A stretch of DNA of 7,372 nucleotides. Source: Hydrogenothermaceae bacterium (GTDB lineage: Bacteria; Aquificota; Aquificia; Aquificales; Hydrogenothermaceae). The stretch covers positions 1 to 7,372 of the forward strand of contig JALSSG010000243.1 in assembly GCA_026984355.1 (NCBI GenBank), written 5' to 3'. Positions 6,407 through 7,372 of this stretch are shown piece by piece. The notes below the pieces were generated by a model that saw nothing but the letters and a program-made list of their open reading frames with translations, ran no database searches and was not told where the DNA came from. Position 1 is the first letter of the stretch, and every line of letters begins with the position of its first letter. The position numbers and the translations under genes are program-made.

Positions 6407-6475
6407 GATTACCTCCAGATAGAAAAATAATTTATAATAATTAACCTTAAAAATTATATTAAATAAGGTTCTATT
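6407..6475. promoter_or_regulatory. Divergent MFS/herA control region with overlapping promoters and inverted repeat
   Basis: This 69-base gap separates the divergent genes. Leftward: -35 TTTTCA (complement of 6477-6482, inside the first herA codons), an 18-base spacer, and -10 TATAAT (complement of 6453-6458). Rightward: TATAAT at 6433-6438, with only a weak TTACCT at 6409-6414 as -35. The two predicted transcription starts fall within a base or two of each other near 6445, so the polymerase footprints would overlap. AACCTTA (6443-6449) and TAAGGTT (6464-6470) form a perfect 7-bp inverted repeat, the right arm covering the herA Shine-Dalgarno. A further TTAAGGTT lies at 6394-6401. Promoter calls in such AT-rich DNA are tentative. 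Confidence 0.4.
6412..6416 (-). promoter_or_regulatory. Start-deciding Shine-Dalgarno of the MFS gene
   Basis: The minus strand reads GGAGG-TAATC-ATA. The dksA-like gene has the same GGAGG with the same 5-base gap before its ATG, so the geometry points to the ATA codon at 6406-6404 as initiator. The ATC immediately before it is another non-standard candidate. Confidence 0.55.
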
Positions 6476-7372
6476 ATGAAAAAAGTTGGTATATGTGTAG
6501 GGACAACTCGTCCAAATAGAGTAACATTTGTATCTGATAAACCTCTTCGGCTTGGTCAATTTGTGTGCCTAAAATTTCAAGAAAATGGAGAAGAGAACTT
6601 ACTACTTGGCATGATACAGAGTATAGAAAGGGAAAATCCGTATTTACCTGAAAATATAAAAAGTCCTGAACATGCAGAAGGTATAAAAAAATTTTCTACA
6701 AATGAAAGTACTATTAGAGGAGAAATACAGATTTTAGGAAAAATTATTGATGCTGGTGATGAAGTTTTCCTTCAAATACCACGAACTCCGCCCTTTCCAG
6801 CCTCTGAAGTATTAGAAGTTGATAAAGAGTTGCTAAAAAAAGTTTTTGGAGCAAAAAGCAAAAAATTTGTAAGAATTGGAAGACTCCTTGCAGAAAAAGA
6901 CGAAATTCCAGTATATATAGATATTGAACAGGTAGTACTTAGACATCTTGCTATTCTTGCTATAACAGGTGCAGGAAAATCAAATACTGTATCTGTAATA
7001 TTGAAAAACATTATAAATCTTGGAGGAACAGTTGTTGTTTTTGATTTTCATGGAGAATACTTAAAAAGCCAATTAACCAGAAATGGAAAACCTGCTGTTA
7101 ATGTAATAAAACCATTAATAAATCCTGCAACCTTAAGACCTAAAGAATTTGCTTCTTTAATCGGCATAAAACAAAACGCATATGTCCAGTTTAGATACTT
7201 TAGAATAGCATTAGAAACTCTTATTAGGAGGTTAGAAGAAGAAAAAGGAAAAAGCTGGCAAAGTTTTATTTCAACAAATGAGTTTCTAAAAAGATTAAAA
7301 GAAGAATTAGAAGACCTAAGTAGTAGTGATGAAGAAAACAGCAAGAAGAAAATTAAAGGGAAAATAAGAGAA
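6476..7372 (+). CDS. herA: HerA-type DNA translocase/helicase ATPase, 3' end outside window
   Basis: HerA is a hexameric FtsK/HerA-superfamily ATPase that, with the nuclease NurA, resects DNA ends; it is best known from archaea and some thermophilic bacteria. The frame is open from ATG 6476 to the window end (299 codons, no stop). ATG 6476 is the first start after an in-frame TAA at 6464, with AAGG 7 bases upstream. Residues about 3-100 form the N-terminal HAS-barrel region (VGICVGTTRPNRVTFV ... PLRLGQFV). Walker A is AITGAGKS at 162-169 in RHLAILAITGAGKSNTV, the usual HerA context, and VVVFDFHGEYL (186-196) is the characteristic block after it. A charged helical stretch (about 244-299), typical of the region between these motifs and Walker B, is cut by the window edge. 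Walker B, the arginine finger and any nurA neighbour lie beyond. A HerA-like defence ATPase is possible but less likely, given the HAS barrel and lack of defence partners. Confidence 0.87.
   Translation, partial: MKKVGICVGTTRPNRVTFVSDKPLRLGQFVCLKFQENGEENLLLGMIQSIERENPYLPENIKSPEHAEGIKKFSTNESTIRGEIQILGKIIDAGDEVFLQIPRTPPFPASEVLEVDKELLKKVFGAKSKKFVRIGRLLAEKDEIPVYIDIEQVVLRHLAILAITGAGKSNTVSVILKNIINLGGTVVVFDFHGEYLKSQLTRNGKPAVNVIKPLINPATLRPKEFASLIGIKQNAYVQFRYFRIALETLIRRLEEEKGKSWQSFISTNEFLKRLKEELEDLSSSDEENSKKKIKGKIRE

Noticed and set aside
6407..6559. Longer N-terminus for the permease from TTG 6559
   Set aside because: It would overlap the first 84 bases of herA, has no convincing SD, and adds polar residues not expected before the first membrane helix.
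6772..7011. Minus-strand 79-codon open frame
   Set aside because: It lies wholly antisense to the herA frame, which has clear HerA motifs. Its Ser/Thr/Phe-rich product has no recognisable domain.
7048..7344. Minus-strand 98-codon open frame
   Set aside because: It is a shadow of the Lys/Glu-rich herA coding sequence on the other strand; the Leu/Phe/Ser-rich product is the expected complement of A-rich codons.
6476..7372. HerA as part of a defence system
   Set aside because: No nuclease, SIR2 or other effector partner is visible, and the HAS-barrel N-terminus fits housekeeping HerA; the downstream side is not in the window.

Overview
The window is an AT-rich stretch (roughly two-thirds A+T by eye) densely packed with bacterial genes. 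Proteins are rich in Lys and Glu, and Arg is mostly AGA/AGG, a style common in AT-rich thermophiles. The gene content is a Gram-positive-type DapE, a GatCAB amidotransferase subunit, a HerA helicase of the kind best known from archaea, a bacteriohemerythrin and a PilT relative. This fits a member of the Aquificota such as Sulfurihydrogenibium. That placement rests on overall resemblance, not on a search. I see no RNA gene, insertion sequence, CRISPR array or other mobile element.

Layout. (1) Positions 1-1850, plus strand: an IclR-family regulator, cut at its 5' end by the window edge, is followed one base later by dapE, a desuccinylase of lysine/peptidoglycan-precursor synthesis. A hairpin with a T-run inside the last dapE codons looks like an intrinsic terminator. 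(2) Positions 6406-1847, minus strand: five co-directional genes, in transcription order an MFS permease, a bacteriohemerythrin, a DksA/TraR-type zinc-finger regulator, gatA, and a PilT-like protein that has lost its ATPase motifs. dksA and gatA overlap by four bases (ATGA). The PilT-like gene converges on dapE, and a single TTAA supplies the stop codon of both. (3) Positions 6476-7372, plus strand: the N-terminal 299 codons of a HerA-type ATPase, divergent from the permease and running off the right edge. It has no stop in the window, so a stop-to-stop ORF search misses it.

How the genes relate. Most are housekeeping: lysine/DAP synthesis, tRNA-dependent amidation, transcriptional tuning by a DksA-like factor, O2 or NO binding by hemerythrin, and DNA end processing by HerA. 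The dksA-gatA overlap suggests coupled translation of a growth regulator with an aminoacyl-tRNA enzyme. The iclR-dapE pair suggests either local regulation of dapE or simple co-transcription.

The least ordinary items are the PilT-like pseudo-ATPase (Walker A Lys replaced by Asn, Walker B Glu replaced by Ser, C-terminal region missing) and the permease gene. The permease has a perfect Shine-Dalgarno sequence but no ATG, GTG or TTG behind it, only ATA at ideal spacing. No complete new multi-gene system can be demonstrated from this window.
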